A stretch of 64,000 bases of DNA from Adlercreutzia agrestimuris (GCF_943193125.1 NZ_CALPCX010000003.1:223759-287758); one strand, 5' to 3'; positions 18,881 to 27,354 are shown, counted from the stretch's first letter. Made by a program: numbers and translations. The notes: generated from the letters alone by a model not told the origin.

Positions 18881-19879
18881 TTAGTTTGACTTCACCCACG
18901 TAAACATAGAGCGAATACGCTCGCCGGTACGCTCAATCTCATGGTCATTGATGGCTTCGCGGCGCTCTTCAAGCCATGCATGGCCATTTTCGCAATCATC
19001 CATAAAGTCACGCGCAAACGATCCATCTTGAATACGCGCCAAAATCTCGCGCATGGCTTCTCGAGATTGATCATTAATAACCTTCGGACCGGCATAATAC
19101 TCACCATACTCGGCTGTATTTGAGATGGAGTAATTCATAAAGTGAATGCCGCTCTCATACATCAAATCAACAATCATCTTCATTTCGTGATAGCACTCAA
19201 AATATGCCAACTCAGGCGGATATCCCGCTTCAACAAGCGTTTCAAAACCAGCCTTTACCAACTCAACCAATCCGCCACATAAAACAGCTTGTTCGCCAAA
19301 GAGATCCTCTTCAGTTTCCTGCTTAAAGGTTGCCTTAATGATGCCTGATCGCGCACCACCAACACCCCAACAATATGACAATACCAAATCCCACGCGTTG
19401 CCCGTATAATCCTGCCCAACACAGGCCAAATCAGGAACACCTGATCCTTGGGTATATTGACGGCGAACAATATGACCAGGTCCTTTAGGAGCGCACATAA
19501 CCACATCTACAAACTCAGGTGGCTTGATGAAGCCATACAAAATGTTGAAACCATGTGCGAAAGCAAGCGCATCCCCCTCTTTCAGATGCGGTTCAATAAA
19601 CTCAGCATAGATACTGCCTTGTAATTCATCAGGCACCAACATCATGATAAAGTCTGCCTCTTCAGCGGCTTGATCCATGGTGCACACCTTCAAGCCGGCT
19701 TCTTCTGCTTTTGCCCAAGAAGCAGAACCCTCACGAAGACCTACACGCACATCACAACCTGAGTCCATCAGGTTAAGTGCATGAGCATGACCTTGACTTC
19801 CGTAGCCAATAACGGCAATCTTGCGTCCCTTGATGATCTCAGGATTAACGTCTTGCTCATAATAAATTGTCACAGCCAT
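18881..19879 (-). CDS. ilvC: Ketol-acid reductoisomerase
   Basis: NADPH- and Mg-dependent isomerase and reductase common to valine, leucine and isoleucine synthesis. It is 332 residues, class I. The nucleotide loop [14 protein letters not shown] lies near residue 24. The family's conserved [14 protein letters not shown] follows, then the C-terminal knotted domain with [14 protein letters not shown] (Mg-binding Asp and Glu) and SISNTAEYG. It is last in the ilvD-ilvB-ilvN-ilvC order, with the ATG 8 bases after GAAAGGA and 38 bases from the ilvN stop. Confidence 0.98.
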   Translation of the reverse strand: MAVTIYYEQDVNPEIIKGRKIAVIGYGSQGHAHALNLMDSGCDVRVGLREGSASWAKAEEAGLKVCTMDQAAEEADFIMMLVPDELQGSIYAEFIEPHLKEGDALAFAHGFNILYGFIKPPEFVDVVMCAPKGPGHIVRRQYTQGSGVPDLACVGQDYTGNAWDLVLSYCWGVGGARSGIIKATFKQETEEDLFGEQAVLCGGLVELVKAGFETLVEAGYPPELAYFECYHEMKMIVDLMYESGIHFMNYSISNTAEYGEYYAGPKVINDQSREAMREILARIQDGSFARDFMDDCENGHAWLEERREAINDHEIERTGERIRSMFTWVKSN

Positions 19880-19917
19880 GGTTTCGTTTCCTTTCTCTTG
19901 ACTGGTGATACCTTTGG

Positions 19918-20403
19918 TTACTGTTCTTTCGAATTTCGTGACATAGCAATCTTGCCGGTACGGATGATCTCTTTTATTCCATAAGCACGGAAAAGATCCT
20001 CCATACCTTTGAGTTTGCTTTCATCTCCCGTTGCCTCAATGGTGAGCGAAGATCGTCCCACATCAACAATTTTTGCGCGAAAGACATTTGCTATTTCAAT
20101 GATTTCATTACGTCGTTCGGGCTGAGCGTTGACCTTAAACAAAACAAGCTCACGCTCAATTGCTCCCTCATCAGTAAGATCACTGATTTTGTATACGCTA
20201 ATCAGCTTATGGAGCTGCTTGGTAATCTGCTCATAAGCCACCTCGTCAGCCTTAACGATGGCTGTCACACGCGACATAGTTGGATCTTCAGTAGGACCCA
20301 CAGAAAGCGACTCAATGTTAAAACCGCGTCGAGAAATTAATCCTGTCACGCGCGAAAGTACACCTGGTTTATTCTCAACCAAAACAGATAGTACATGCTT
20401 CAT
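19918..20403 (-). CDS. ilvN: Acetolactate synthase small (regulatory) subunit
   Basis: Regulatory partner of IlvB that confers valine feedback and raises activity. It has 161 residues, with an N-terminal ACT domain ([28 protein letters not shown]) and the C-terminal ALS_ss domain ([21 protein letters not shown]). AGGAGAGGA precedes the ATG. It starts 3 bases after the ilvB stop, which supports coupled expression at a fixed ratio to the catalytic subunit. Confidence 0.96.
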   Translation of the reverse strand: MKHVLSVLVENKPGVLSRVTGLISRRGFNIESLSVGPTEDPTMSRVTAIVKADEVAYEQITKQLHKLISVYKISDLTDEGAIERELVLFKVNAQPERRNEIIEIANVFRAKIVDVGRSSLTIEATGDESKLKGMEDLFRAYGIKEIIRTGKIAMSRNSKEQ

Positions 20404-20406
20404 GAG

Positions 20407-22383
20407 CTATTCCTCTCCTGCGTTATTTTGCGGTATTGCTGACATATGCGCGCGTAAAACCTCAGCTGCACTAAGCGCATCCCCTTGCGCTACCGCTTGC
20501 GCTACATCTAAACGCTCTTTGACGTCTTCTGGATCTATTTCCCAACGTCCTCCGAATTGCGCATCAATTTTTGAGCAAGGAGACTTTGGCTCTTGCGCGT
20601 TAGGCATATCTGTACGAACGGCGCCCACCGCAACGTCAATAGCGCCCATTACATCATCAAGCGCTTTACCAGGAGCTACCATAGGATATACGTTTTGGTC
20701 GCGCGAAATAACAACATCAAGCAAGTACGGATCTGGAGATGCCAACATATCAGCAATAGCCTGGTCAATCTGAGAAGGATCATCCACCTGCCTACTCTTC
20801 CAGCCATACGCTTCTGCAAGCTTTACAAAGTCAGGACATGCATCAAGCAGCGTAGAAGAATAGCGCTCATGATAAAAAAGCTTTTGCCACTGATGCACCA
20901 TACCTAGGCAGCGATTATCCATAATGAGCACCTTCACCGGCACCTGATTAATTGCCGCAGTTGCCATCTCTTGACTGTTCATTTGAAAGGAACCGTCTCC
21001 CGCTACGCACACAACTGTTTTCTGAGGCTCACCAATTGCAGCCCCGATTGCCGCAGGAAAACCAAAACCCATAGTGCCTAGACCGCCGCTTGATAAAAAG
21101 CTGCGCGGCGTTTCTCTGTCAATGAACTGCGATGCCCACATCTGATGCTGACCAACTTCAGTTACCACGATAGAGTTAGCAGGATCTAGCTGATCAGACA
21201 ACGATGTCATAACAAGTTCCGGAACAATAGTGCCCGCTTCTTCGCCCGCAACTACATGAGGATGATAAAAAGGAAAGCGCTCTTGCCACGCGCGCAACTT
21301 TTCAAGCCACTTCTCCGTCTGCGGAAGAGCCTCGGCCTTCTTCAGATTGGATACCAAAGCCCCAACAACACTTCGCGCATCACCAACAATCGGAATTTCA
21401 GCATCGCGAATTTTTCCAATTTCAGCAGGGTCAATATCAATATGGATCACTTTTGCTGTTGGCGCAAATTCAGAAACTTTACCCGTTACACGATCCGAAA
21501 AACGTGCGCCAATAGCAATAATAAGATCGCTTTCTGTCATGGCAAGGTTTGAATACTTTGCCCCATGCATACCTACTGGCCCTAAATTAAGTGAGTTTGA
21601 AGCAGGAAATGCACCTTTGCCCATCAGTGTTGTTACAACAGGGATTTGCATCATATTCGCTAACTCTACAACTTCTTCTGTTGCACCAGAGGCTATCACA
21701 CCGCCACCAATGTAAAGCACGGGTCGCTTCGCTTCCATGATAGCGCGCATTGCCGCGCGAATTTGCTTAGCATTGCCTTTGTAAGTTGGCTTATAAGAGG
21801 GAAGTGAAACGCTATCAGGGTAAACAAAAAGCATCTCCTCTGAAGCCAAATCACTGGGAACGTCTATGAGAACCGGACCAGGGCGTCCTGTGCTTGCAAT
21901 ATGAAACGCCTCGCGAAACGTACGCGTGAGCTCATCGGTTGATTGCAGCAAGAAACTGTGTTTAACCACAGGCATGGTAATACCAACAATGTCAGATTCC
22001 TGAAATGAATCAGTACCAATTACTCCACGTGGAACCTGACCGGTTATTATCACCAAAGGCACGCTATCCATATAGGCTGTTGCTATACCTGTCACGGTAT
22101 TGGTAGCACCTGGGCCACTTGTGACAATAGCTACACCAACGCGTCCTGTTGCACGCGCATATCCATCAGCTTCATGCACTGCACCTTGCTCGTGACGAGC
22201 AAGCACGTGATTGATTTGCTGTGAGTCATAGAGTGCATCATAGATCTTTATGGCCTGCCCACCTGGGTAGCCAAATACAGTATCTACGCCTTCAGCTTCA
22301 AGCGAGGCAACCACCGCTTGAGCACCATTCATAACTTTGCCCTGTTTTTGAAACGATGGTTTTGTTGCATGCTTCTCACTCAT
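20407..22383 (-). CDS. ilvB: Acetolactate synthase large (catalytic) subunit
   Basis: Thiamine-diphosphate enzyme that condenses two pyruvates, or pyruvate with 2-oxobutyrate. It has 658 residues. The conserved core begins at VMNGAQAVVASLEAEGVDTVFGYPGG. The catalytic Glu motif (RHEQGAVHEADGYARATG), the FAD region and the ThDP motif GDGSFQMNSQEMATA are visible. Most homologues end near the VYPMVAPGK segment. This one carries about 77 additional residues (roughly codons 20410-20640) rich in Ala, Asp and Glu with a predicted helix. The start overlaps the ilvD stop by 4 bases. Confidence 0.96.
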   Translation of the reverse strand: MSEKHATKPSFQKQGKVMNGAQAVVASLEAEGVDTVFGYPGGQAIKIYDALYDSQQINHVLARHEQGAVHEADGYARATGRVGVAIVTSGPGATNTVTGIATAYMDSVPLVIITGQVPRGVIGTDSFQESDIVGITMPVVKHSFLLQSTDELTRTFREAFHIASTGRPGPVLIDVPSDLASEEMLFVYPDSVSLPSYKPTYKGNAKQIRAAMRAIMEAKRPVLYIGGGVIASGATEEVVELANMMQIPVVTTLMGKGAFPASNSLNLGPVGMHGAKYSNLAMTESDLIIAIGARFSDRVTGKVSEFAPTAKVIHIDIDPAEIGKIRDAEIPIVGDARSVVGALVSNLKKAEALPQTEKWLEKLRAWQERFPFYHPHVVAGEEAGTIVPELVMTSLSDQLDPANSIVVTEVGQHQMWASQFIDRETPRSFLSSGGLGTMGFGFPAAIGAAIGEPQKTVVCVAGDGSFQMNSQEMATAAINQVPVKVLIMDNRCLGMVHQWQKLFYHERYSSTLLDACPDFVKLAEAYGWKSRQVDDPSQIDQAIADMLASPDPYLLDVVISRDQNVYPMVAPGKALDDVMGAIDVAVGAVRTDMPNAQEPKSPCSKIDAQFGGRWEIDPEDVKERLDVAQAVAQGDALSAAEVLRAHMSAIPQNNAGEE

Positions 22384-24074
22384 GAAATATATGCCCCCTT
22401 ATCTGCTGAACTAACCAACTTGGCATACTTCGCCAAAACACCATGATTATGTTTAGGAGGAAGCGGCACAAACTGCTCTTTGCGCCTTTGTAATTCCTCA
22501 TCACTTACCTGAAGCGTCAGCACGCCCCCTTCAATATCAACTGTGATAATGTCGCCCTCTTCAACAAGTGCAATAGGCCCTCCAGCTGCCGCTTCAGGAC
22601 TCACGTGTCCCACGGCAGGTCCTTTTGTGGCACCCGAGAACCTTCCATCGGTAATCAAAGCTACTGAAGTAGACAACCCCATGCCAACAATTGCCGAGGT
22701 TGGCGTAAGCATTTCACGCATACCAGGGCCCCCCTTGGGTCCTTCATAGCGAATTACCACTACCTCTCCCGGATTAATGCCTCCTGAAGTAATGCACTCA
22801 CATGCCTCTTCCTCAGAGTTAAAAACACGCGCACGACCCGTATGACACATCATTGACGGATCAACTGCAGCTTTTTTAACAATAGCGCCATCAGGAGCAA
22901 GATTGCCATGAAGTACACGCAGCGCACCTTGCTTTGAATAAGGGTCGGTGTGTGTTTTGCATACTTCTCCATCAGCGCTTATCCCCTGGTGATCTAATAG
23001 ATCCAGATAATCTGTCATAGGTCCCATGCAAGTGAGAGCATCTCTTCTTATCAATCCAGCACGATCAAGCTCACGCATAACAACCGGCACCCCGCCAACC
23101 TCATACAAGTCTGAAAGTGGTCGCGGACCAGAAGGTTGCAGTTTCACCAAGTGCGGAGTTCGCGCACTTGCTGCATCCCAATCATCCATAGATATGGGAA
23201 ACCCTGCAGCTTGAGCTATAGCAGTAAGATGAAGTACGGTATTAGTAGAACCGCCAAACGCCATATCGCATTCCATGGCATTTTCAATTGCAGCAGGCGT
23301 AATGATGTCTTTGATAGTTATGTTTTGCTCAAGAAGTTCCATGACCTTCATTCCAGCATGCTTCGCAAGGCGAATGCGTTCTGAATATACCGCTGGAATA
23401 GTTCCATTTCCTGGAAGCGCAATACCAAGCGCCTCACACAGACAATTCATAGAATTTGCTGTAAACATACCCGAGCAAGAACCGCAGGTTGGACAGGCGG
23501 TATCTTCGTAATACTTCAATTCAGATTCATTCATGGTGCCTGCAACAACTTTACCTGCACCGTCAAATAGAGTATTAAGATCAGTAGTTGGTCCGCATCC
23601 TCCCTTTTGTTTGCCTGCAAGCATCGGGCCGCCCGATACAAAAACAGTGGGAATGTTAACGCGCAATGCTCCCAAAATCATACCGGGAATAATCTTGTCG
23701 CAGTTAGGAATACAAACCATTGCGTCAAACGCATGTCCTTGTACAGCACATTCAACACTATCCGCAATCACTTCACGCGATACCAACGAATAATGCATGC
23801 CGTCATGGTTCATAGCAATGCCATCACAAACGCCAATTGTTGAGATTTCAAACGGCACGCCGCCAGCTATATAAATGCCAGCTTTAACTGCCTCTGCAAT
23901 CTTGTCGAGATTATTATGACCAGGAATTATGTCATTGCGGGAGTTAATAACAGCAACAAAAGGCCGCTTCATTTCTTCATCGGTTATACCGTCGGCTTTT
24001 AGAAGTGACCTATGTGGAGCACGAGCAACACCTAAACGTATTGCATCGCTTCTCATTGCACGTTCTATTTCCAT
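22380..24074 (-). CDS. ilvD: Dihydroxy-acid dehydratase
   Basis: Iron-sulfur enzyme that dehydrates dihydroxy acids to 2-ketoisovalerate and 2-keto-3-methylvalerate. It has 564 residues. Cluster and metal ligands lie in CIPNCDKIIPGM and CPTCGSCSGMFTANSMNCL. The C-terminal region GRFSGATKGPAVGHVSPEAA is also intact. The start is ATG at 24074, eight bases after GAAAGGA. A longer open frame reaches back to 24131 but would run through the terminator hairpin and is rejected. It is the first gene of ilvDBNC and is preceded by a long structured leader (T-box Stem I, short ORF, terminator), so expression is probably set by attenuation. Confidence 0.97.
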   Translation of the reverse strand: MEIERAMRSDAIRLGVARAPHRSLLKADGITDEEMKRPFVAVINSRNDIIPGHNNLDKIAEAVKAGIYIAGGVPFEISTIGVCDGIAMNHDGMHYSLVSREVIADSVECAVQGHAFDAMVCIPNCDKIIPGMILGALRVNIPTVFVSGGPMLAGKQKGGCGPTTDLNTLFDGAGKVVAGTMNESELKYYEDTACPTCGSCSGMFTANSMNCLCEALGIALPGNGTIPAVYSERIRLAKHAGMKVMELLEQNITIKDIITPAAIENAMECDMAFGGSTNTVLHLTAIAQAAGFPISMDDWDAASARTPHLVKLQPSGPRPLSDLYEVGGVPVVMRELDRAGLIRRDALTCMGPMTDYLDLLDHQGISADGEVCKTHTDPYSKQGALRVLHGNLAPDGAIVKKAAVDPSMMCHTGRARVFNSEEEACECITSGGINPGEVVVIRYEGPKGGPGMREMLTPTSAIVGMGLSTSVALITDGRFSGATKGPAVGHVSPEAAAGGPIALVEEGDIITVDIEGGVLTLQVSDEELQRRKEQFVPLPPKHNHGVLAKYAKLVSSADKGAYIS

Positions 24075-24106
24075 GAACGCCATCCTTTCGCGTCGGTTTA
24101 TGCCAC

Positions 24107-24135
24107 AAAAAAACCTGGTTGCAAGCTGCACCAGG
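24107..24135 (-). terminator. Intrinsic terminator in the ilv leader (attenuator)
   Basis: On the minus strand a stem of CCTGGT (24135-24130) pairs with ACCAGG (24119-24114), with further GCA/TGC pairing inside, and is followed by seven T at 24113-24107. It sits 33 bases before the ilvD start, so transcription must read through it to reach the operon. The left half can instead pair with GTTGCATGCAC (24164-24154), a ready antiterminator. Confidence 0.85.
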
Positions 24136-24163
24136 ACAAAGACACGAAAGAAAGTGCATGCAA

Positions 24164-24193
24164 CTACACGCCTGCTACAACTTGCAGCTGCAT
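24164..24193 (-). CDS. Putative ilv leader peptide MQLQVVAGV
   Basis: A nine-codon ORF, ATG at 24193 to TAG at 24164, contains Leu and three Val codons and is preceded by a weak GAAAAG site. Its start covers a segment (24192-24182) able to pair with 24163-24155. Its stop abuts the antiterminator strand (24164-24154). This is the arrangement of ribosome-mediated attenuation: stalling at Val codons would free the antiterminator. The weak ribosome site and short length leave real doubt. Confidence 0.45.
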   Translation of the reverse strand: MQLQVVAGV

Positions 24194-24238
24194 ATCTTTT
24201 CGACGGTAACGGTGTCGCCGGTTTAGCTTACTTGCATA

Positions 24239-24270
24239 TGTGACGTTCAGGGGGTGACCTTAACGTCACA
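24239..24270 (-). repeat. Hairpin with C-rich loop in ilv leader
   Basis: A 9-bp perfect inverted repeat (24239-24247 with 24262-24270) has a 14-base loop containing CACCCCC on the minus strand. It follows the T-box Stem I where Stem II/III or the antiterminator would be expected. Its role is unknown. Confidence 0.6.
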
Positions 24271-24284
24271 TTGGTTCAGTCTAA

Positions 24285-24385
24285 ACTGCTCAGAGGTGGC
24301 ATTCGGGTCGCCCATTGCTAACTTCCACCAACCGTTAGCTCTCTTGCTTGAATGGGTTAGCCCCTACTTTTCCTCGTCATCGCAT
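24285..24385 (-). promoter_or_regulatory. T-box riboswitch Stem I, specifier GCC (Ala)
   Basis: Reading the minus strand from 24385, the elements of T-box Stem I occur in order. GATGACGAGG comes first, with the kink-turn partner CTGAGC at the other end. The loop-E strand AGTA is next, then helices GGG:CCC and CCCATT:AATGGG. The AGAGAGC start of the distal arm leads into GCTAAC-GGTTGGTGGAA-GTTAGC. On the return comes GAATGCCACCTCTGAG. Helices GAGG:CCTC and GGG:CCC bound the specifier loop, so its 3' strand is GAATGCCA. The triplet before the final A is GCC, an alanine codon (24300-24298). I find no AGGGTGGNACCGCG antiterminator sequence downstream. T-boxes sense uncharged tRNA, but this one is incomplete or divergent. 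Confidence 0.8.
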
Positions 24386-24616
24386 TTATGACATATGTTA
24401 TTAGTACACGAAGTATACGTCTGAACCCAAAGATGATTATGAAATAAGTTCAGTTTTTACGCGAACGCAACAATTTAAAAGATTACGGAAGCTTAACCAA
24501 CAATCATCATGCACAACAACTCAGTTACATGATGTTTTCAATAACCTTGCCGCGAAGTGCTTTGTTATTCACTCCCGCCTACACTAACAAGAAACGAGTA
24601 AATCGAGGAGGCCACC
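24386..24616. other. Intergenic region between ilv leader and small membrane protein gene
   Basis: An AT-rich stretch that should hold the promoter of the ilv leader (minus) and that of the gene at 24617 (plus). TATACT and TACTAAT on the minus strand near 24400-24420 are possible -10 elements, but no convincing -35 is paired with them. I see no ORF, repeat or further RNA structure. Confidence 0.4.
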
Positions 24617-24916
24617 ATGAGCGCCACGGTACAAACTCATTCCCATAAGAACTACCCGCGCAACCCTCATGTTCGACCCGCGACAGCACATACAACCGTT
24701 GCCCCTACACATACCCACACTACACACTACGACATAACCGAAGATACTCATCCGCGCTTATCGGATATTAACGAAAGCATACTTTTGCGTACCTTATTAG
24801 GAATTGCTCTCGCATTTCTGCTTTGCATAGCACTATGGCTTTTGCTGTTCTTTGGTATATCACAAGGATCCGTTGAGACAACACAAGCAAATGAAGCGCA
24901 GTCTCTCAGCATATAA
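24617..24916 (+). CDS. Small single-helix membrane protein with His/Thr-rich N-terminus
   Basis: A 99-residue protein I do not recognise. Residues 1-45 are polar and rich in His, Thr and Pro (eight His among about 30 residues, with HTHTTH at the centre). A helix of about 27 hydrophobic residues (62-88) follows, then a short polar tail. A GAGGAGG site gives a clear start. The topology is probably N-in or N-out single pass. The His cluster could bind Zn, Ni or Cu, but this is inference. The next gene, 39 bases downstream on the same strand, is a gamma-class carbonic anhydrase homologue, a metalloprotein family, so cotranscription is plausible. Confidence 0.6.
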   Translation: MSATVQTHSHKNYPRNPHVRPATAHTTVAPTHTHTTHYDITEDTHPRLSDINESILLRTLLGIALAFLLCIALWLLLFFGISQGSVETTQANEAQSLSI

Positions 24917-24955
24917 TTCTTGACGAACTGTTCGCCTACCTCAACGGAGTTTCTC

Positions 24956-25519
24956 ATGACCTATTTTGGTGTTTGCCTTGATCCAACCTGTTTTGTAGCT
25001 AAAAATGCTACCCTCGTAGGAAATGTAACTATTGGCAAAGAAACGCTCATTCTTTTCAATGCCACGCTTCGTGGGGATTATGGCGCAAAGATCTCTGTGG
25101 GCAAACGCTCCAACATTCAAGAAGGATGCTGCTTTCATGTAAGCCCTGATTACGACTGCACAATTGGAGATGGCGTCACTGTCGGGCATGGTGCTATCGT
25201 GCACGGTTGCACCGTCGGCAACAATTCACTCATTGGCATGGGCGCAATTGTGCTTGATGGTGCCCATATTGGAAACAATTGTCTGGTAGCAGCTGGTTCT
25301 GTTGTTGTTGGAGGCACCCAAGTTCCTGACGGATCACTTGTCATGGGATCTCCTGCTCGCATCAAACGTGCTTTGAGCAATGAAGAGATTGAAGAGCTCA
25401 TCCAAGATGCGCAAAGCTACACCGAAATTGGCTACCGCCTACATGATGAAGGTATCGTCTATCGCGGTGACACCGTACCAAATGATGCGCCCTCCATTGC
25501 CCTTTCTCGCTCAATATGA
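24956..25519 (+). CDS. Gamma-carbonic anhydrase family protein
   Basis: A 187-residue left-handed beta-helix protein of hexapeptide repeats (for example IGDGVTV, IGMGAIV, IGNNCLV). The three family metal-ligand histidines are visible in FHVSP, VGHGAI and VHGCTV. The N-terminal NATLRGDYG segment and C-terminal helix (SNEEIEELIQDAQSYTE) match the YrdA/PaaY/Cam-like group. Carbonic anhydrase activity is not certain, since many members of this group are inactive or act on CoA-linked substrates. The start is ATG at 24956 after GGAG. An upstream in-frame start lacks a site. The last 61 bases overlap the convergent PNP gene. Confidence 0.88.
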   Translation: MTYFGVCLDPTCFVAKNATLVGNVTIGKETLILFNATLRGDYGAKISVGKRSNIQEGCCFHVSPDYDCTIGDGVTVGHGAIVHGCTVGNNSLIGMGAIVLDGAHIGNNCLVAAGSVVVGGTQVPDGSLVMGSPARIKRALSNEEIEELIQDAQSYTEIGYRLHDEGIVYRGDTVPNDAPSIALSRSI

Positions 25520-26343
25520 GACAAAACACCTTCCAATAGTGCGTAAAAATCATCTACACGAGCAGCACCCACATCTTGTACCTCAAGATCATTTGGGTTA
25601 GCTCCCTCAATACCACAGCCCATATTCGTAATAAGAGAGACACCTATTACCTTCATACCAGCTGCACGTGCCGCAATTACCTCTTCGCAAACACTCATAG
25701 CTACGCTATCCGCACCCAAAACTTGCAGCATTCTAATCTCGGCTGGCGTTTCAAAACTTGGACCTAACAGTCCTGCATAAACACCCGTCTGCAGGGAAAT
25801 ATTGCGTTTCAAAGCAACCTCTTGTGTAACAGTTTGCAAAGCAGGGTCAAACGCCTCAAACATGCTCACAAATCGGTCGTATATTTGTGCTGGTTCAGCT
25901 GCTGCTAAAGGATTTCTTCCCGTAAGATTTATTTGGTCTTTCATGAGACAAAAGTCTCCAACCGCATAATTCACATTAAGTGCGCCAGCAGCATTCGACG
26001 TAATCAAAAGTGGTATGTCAAGATGCGCCGCAACCCAGACGGGGTAAGCTACCTCTTGAGCACTATATCCTTCATAACCATGCAAACGCCCCTGCATGAC
26101 AAGCACATGACATCCCGCAAGTTTCCCACTCACAAACTGACCAACATGCCCTGCTGCAGTTGAAACACACATTCCCTCAACTTCGGCATATGAAAGCGTC
26201 TGTGTCTCTTGCAATTTATCCGCAATAGCATTTAGCCCCGAACCTAAAATAATGAGCGCTTCATAATCAATATGACCGAAATGCTGGCGAAGCTGTGCTG
26301 CGGCAGCATGTAATTGCTGCTCAAGATGATTTTGGGCATGCAT
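25459..26343 (-). CDS. punA: Purine nucleoside phosphorylase (trimeric type)
   Basis: Phosphorolysis of guanosine and inosine for purine salvage. It has 294 residues in the trimeric PNP/MTAP class. Seen are the phosphate-binding GSGLN near residue 36 and QGRLHGYEGYSAQEVAYPV, then TSNAAGALN, LLGPSFETPAEIRML and VAMSVCEEVIAARAAGMKV. ITNMGCGI follows, where the base-recognition residues lie. The ATG at 26343 has AAGGAG nine bases upstream. A TTG at 26379 overlapping the prmC stop is the alternative. It follows prmC in the same direction. Its end overlaps the convergent carbonic anhydrase homologue by 61 bases, encoding both C-termini on opposite strands. Confidence 0.93.
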   Translation of the reverse strand: MHAQNHLEQQLHAAAAQLRQHFGHIDYEALIILGSGLNAIADKLQETQTLSYAEVEGMCVSTAAGHVGQFVSGKLAGCHVLVMQGRLHGYEGYSAQEVAYPVWVAAHLDIPLLITSNAAGALNVNYAVGDFCLMKDQINLTGRNPLAAAEPAQIYDRFVSMFEAFDPALQTVTQEVALKRNISLQTGVYAGLLGPSFETPAEIRMLQVLGADSVAMSVCEEVIAARAAGMKVIGVSLITNMGCGIEGANPNDLEVQDVGAARVDDFYALLEGVLSHIERERAMEGASFGTVSPR

Positions 26344-26375
26344 AATAGGAGTCTCCTTAGATGTGCTTACACAAC

Positions 26376-27353
26376 TCAATGTTGAGGCTTGTGCCCGATT
26401 AACAAACGGTTGCGGCCTGTCAAATCTTGCACGATAGCCACCTGCTCAAACCCATTATCTTGCGCTAAGTCACGCGCTGCATAAAGCGCATCTTCGTGCA
26501 ATTCAAACACAAACGCTGCACCAGGCTTGAGTGCATCTTGAGCAAAGGGCAATAATCTTCGCAATACATCGTTTCCGTCTTGCCCACCATCAAGTGCAAG
26601 AATAGGCTCGAAATCTGTCACTTCCCGAGAAATTGTTTGCAATACTGCTCGGGGAATATAGGGCGGATTTGAAACAATCAAATCAAATCTCCCCATGAGT
26701 GGTTCTCTTTCAGCAGACGCTTGCTTATCTGCTGCCAAAATCGGATCACCAAGATCTCCCTCAAGCACACGAATGCGATTATCCAGATCACACTTCGCAA
26801 CATTTTTCCGGGCTAGTGTTACTGCTTGCGGAGATATATCTGTTGCCACAACATGAACAAGTGGATGTTCGTAGGCTAAGGAACAGGCTATGCATCCACT
26901 TCCTGTGCCTATATCGGCAACAAGCAATTTATCGGGTACCTGAGGCGATTCTGCAGCATCTACCAAAGCCGCTTCTTCTTCTGTGGCCACTACCTCATCA
27001 TGAGCGCGAGGACGAACCGGCTGAGGAAGCAACTTCAAAGCTTCACTTACCAAAACTTCAGTTTCAGGACGCGGAATGAGTACGCCAGGAGTAATTGATA
27101 AGACAAGATGACGAAATGCCACCTCACCAGTAATGTATTGTAATGGTGTTCCCTGAGCGCGTTGAGCTACAAACTCATGCAAGACATTGCGTTCAGATTG
27201 TGTGAGAGGTCGATCAAAGTTTACATAGAGCTCAATACGCGACAAGCTCGTTGCTTTAGATATGAGCCACTCAGCAGATAGCCGAGGATTCTCATCACCT
27301 TTACGATCAAGGTAGCCAACCGTCCAATCAAGCGCTGCTTTGATCGTCCACAT
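26376..27353 (-). CDS. prmC: Peptide chain release factor N5-glutamine methyltransferase
   Basis: Methylates the Gln of the GGQ motif of release factors, using S-adenosylmethionine. It has 325 residues. The N-terminal helical domain recognises the release factor (ENPRLSAEWLISKATSLSRIELY). The Rossmann methyltransferase domain has DIGTGSGCIACSLA and the catalytic NPPYIP near residue 230. Compared with typical members of about 280 residues there is a loop of some 35 extra residues (PQPVRPRAHDEVVATEEEAA) between ETEVLV and the SAM motif. The start is one base after the prfA stop, matching the common prfA-prmC pairing of enzyme with substrate. Confidence 0.95.
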   Translation of the reverse strand: MWTIKAALDWTVGYLDRKGDENPRLSAEWLISKATSLSRIELYVNFDRPLTQSERNVLHEFVAQRAQGTPLQYITGEVAFRHLVLSITPGVLIPRPETEVLVSEALKLLPQPVRPRAHDEVVATEEEAALVDAAESPQVPDKLLVADIGTGSGCIACSLAYEHPLVHVVATDISPQAVTLARKNVAKCDLDNRIRVLEGDLGDPILAADKQASAEREPLMGRFDLIVSNPPYIPRAVLQTISREVTDFEPILALDGGQDGNDVLRRLLPFAQDALKPGAAFVFELHEDALYAARDLAQDNGFEQVAIVQDLTGRNRLLIGHKPQH

Positions 27354-27354
27354 G

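Noticed and set aside
24075..24131. An upstream start for ilvD adding 19 residues.
   Set aside because: The added codons overlap the intrinsic terminator and its T run, and the ribosome site fits the ATG at 24074.
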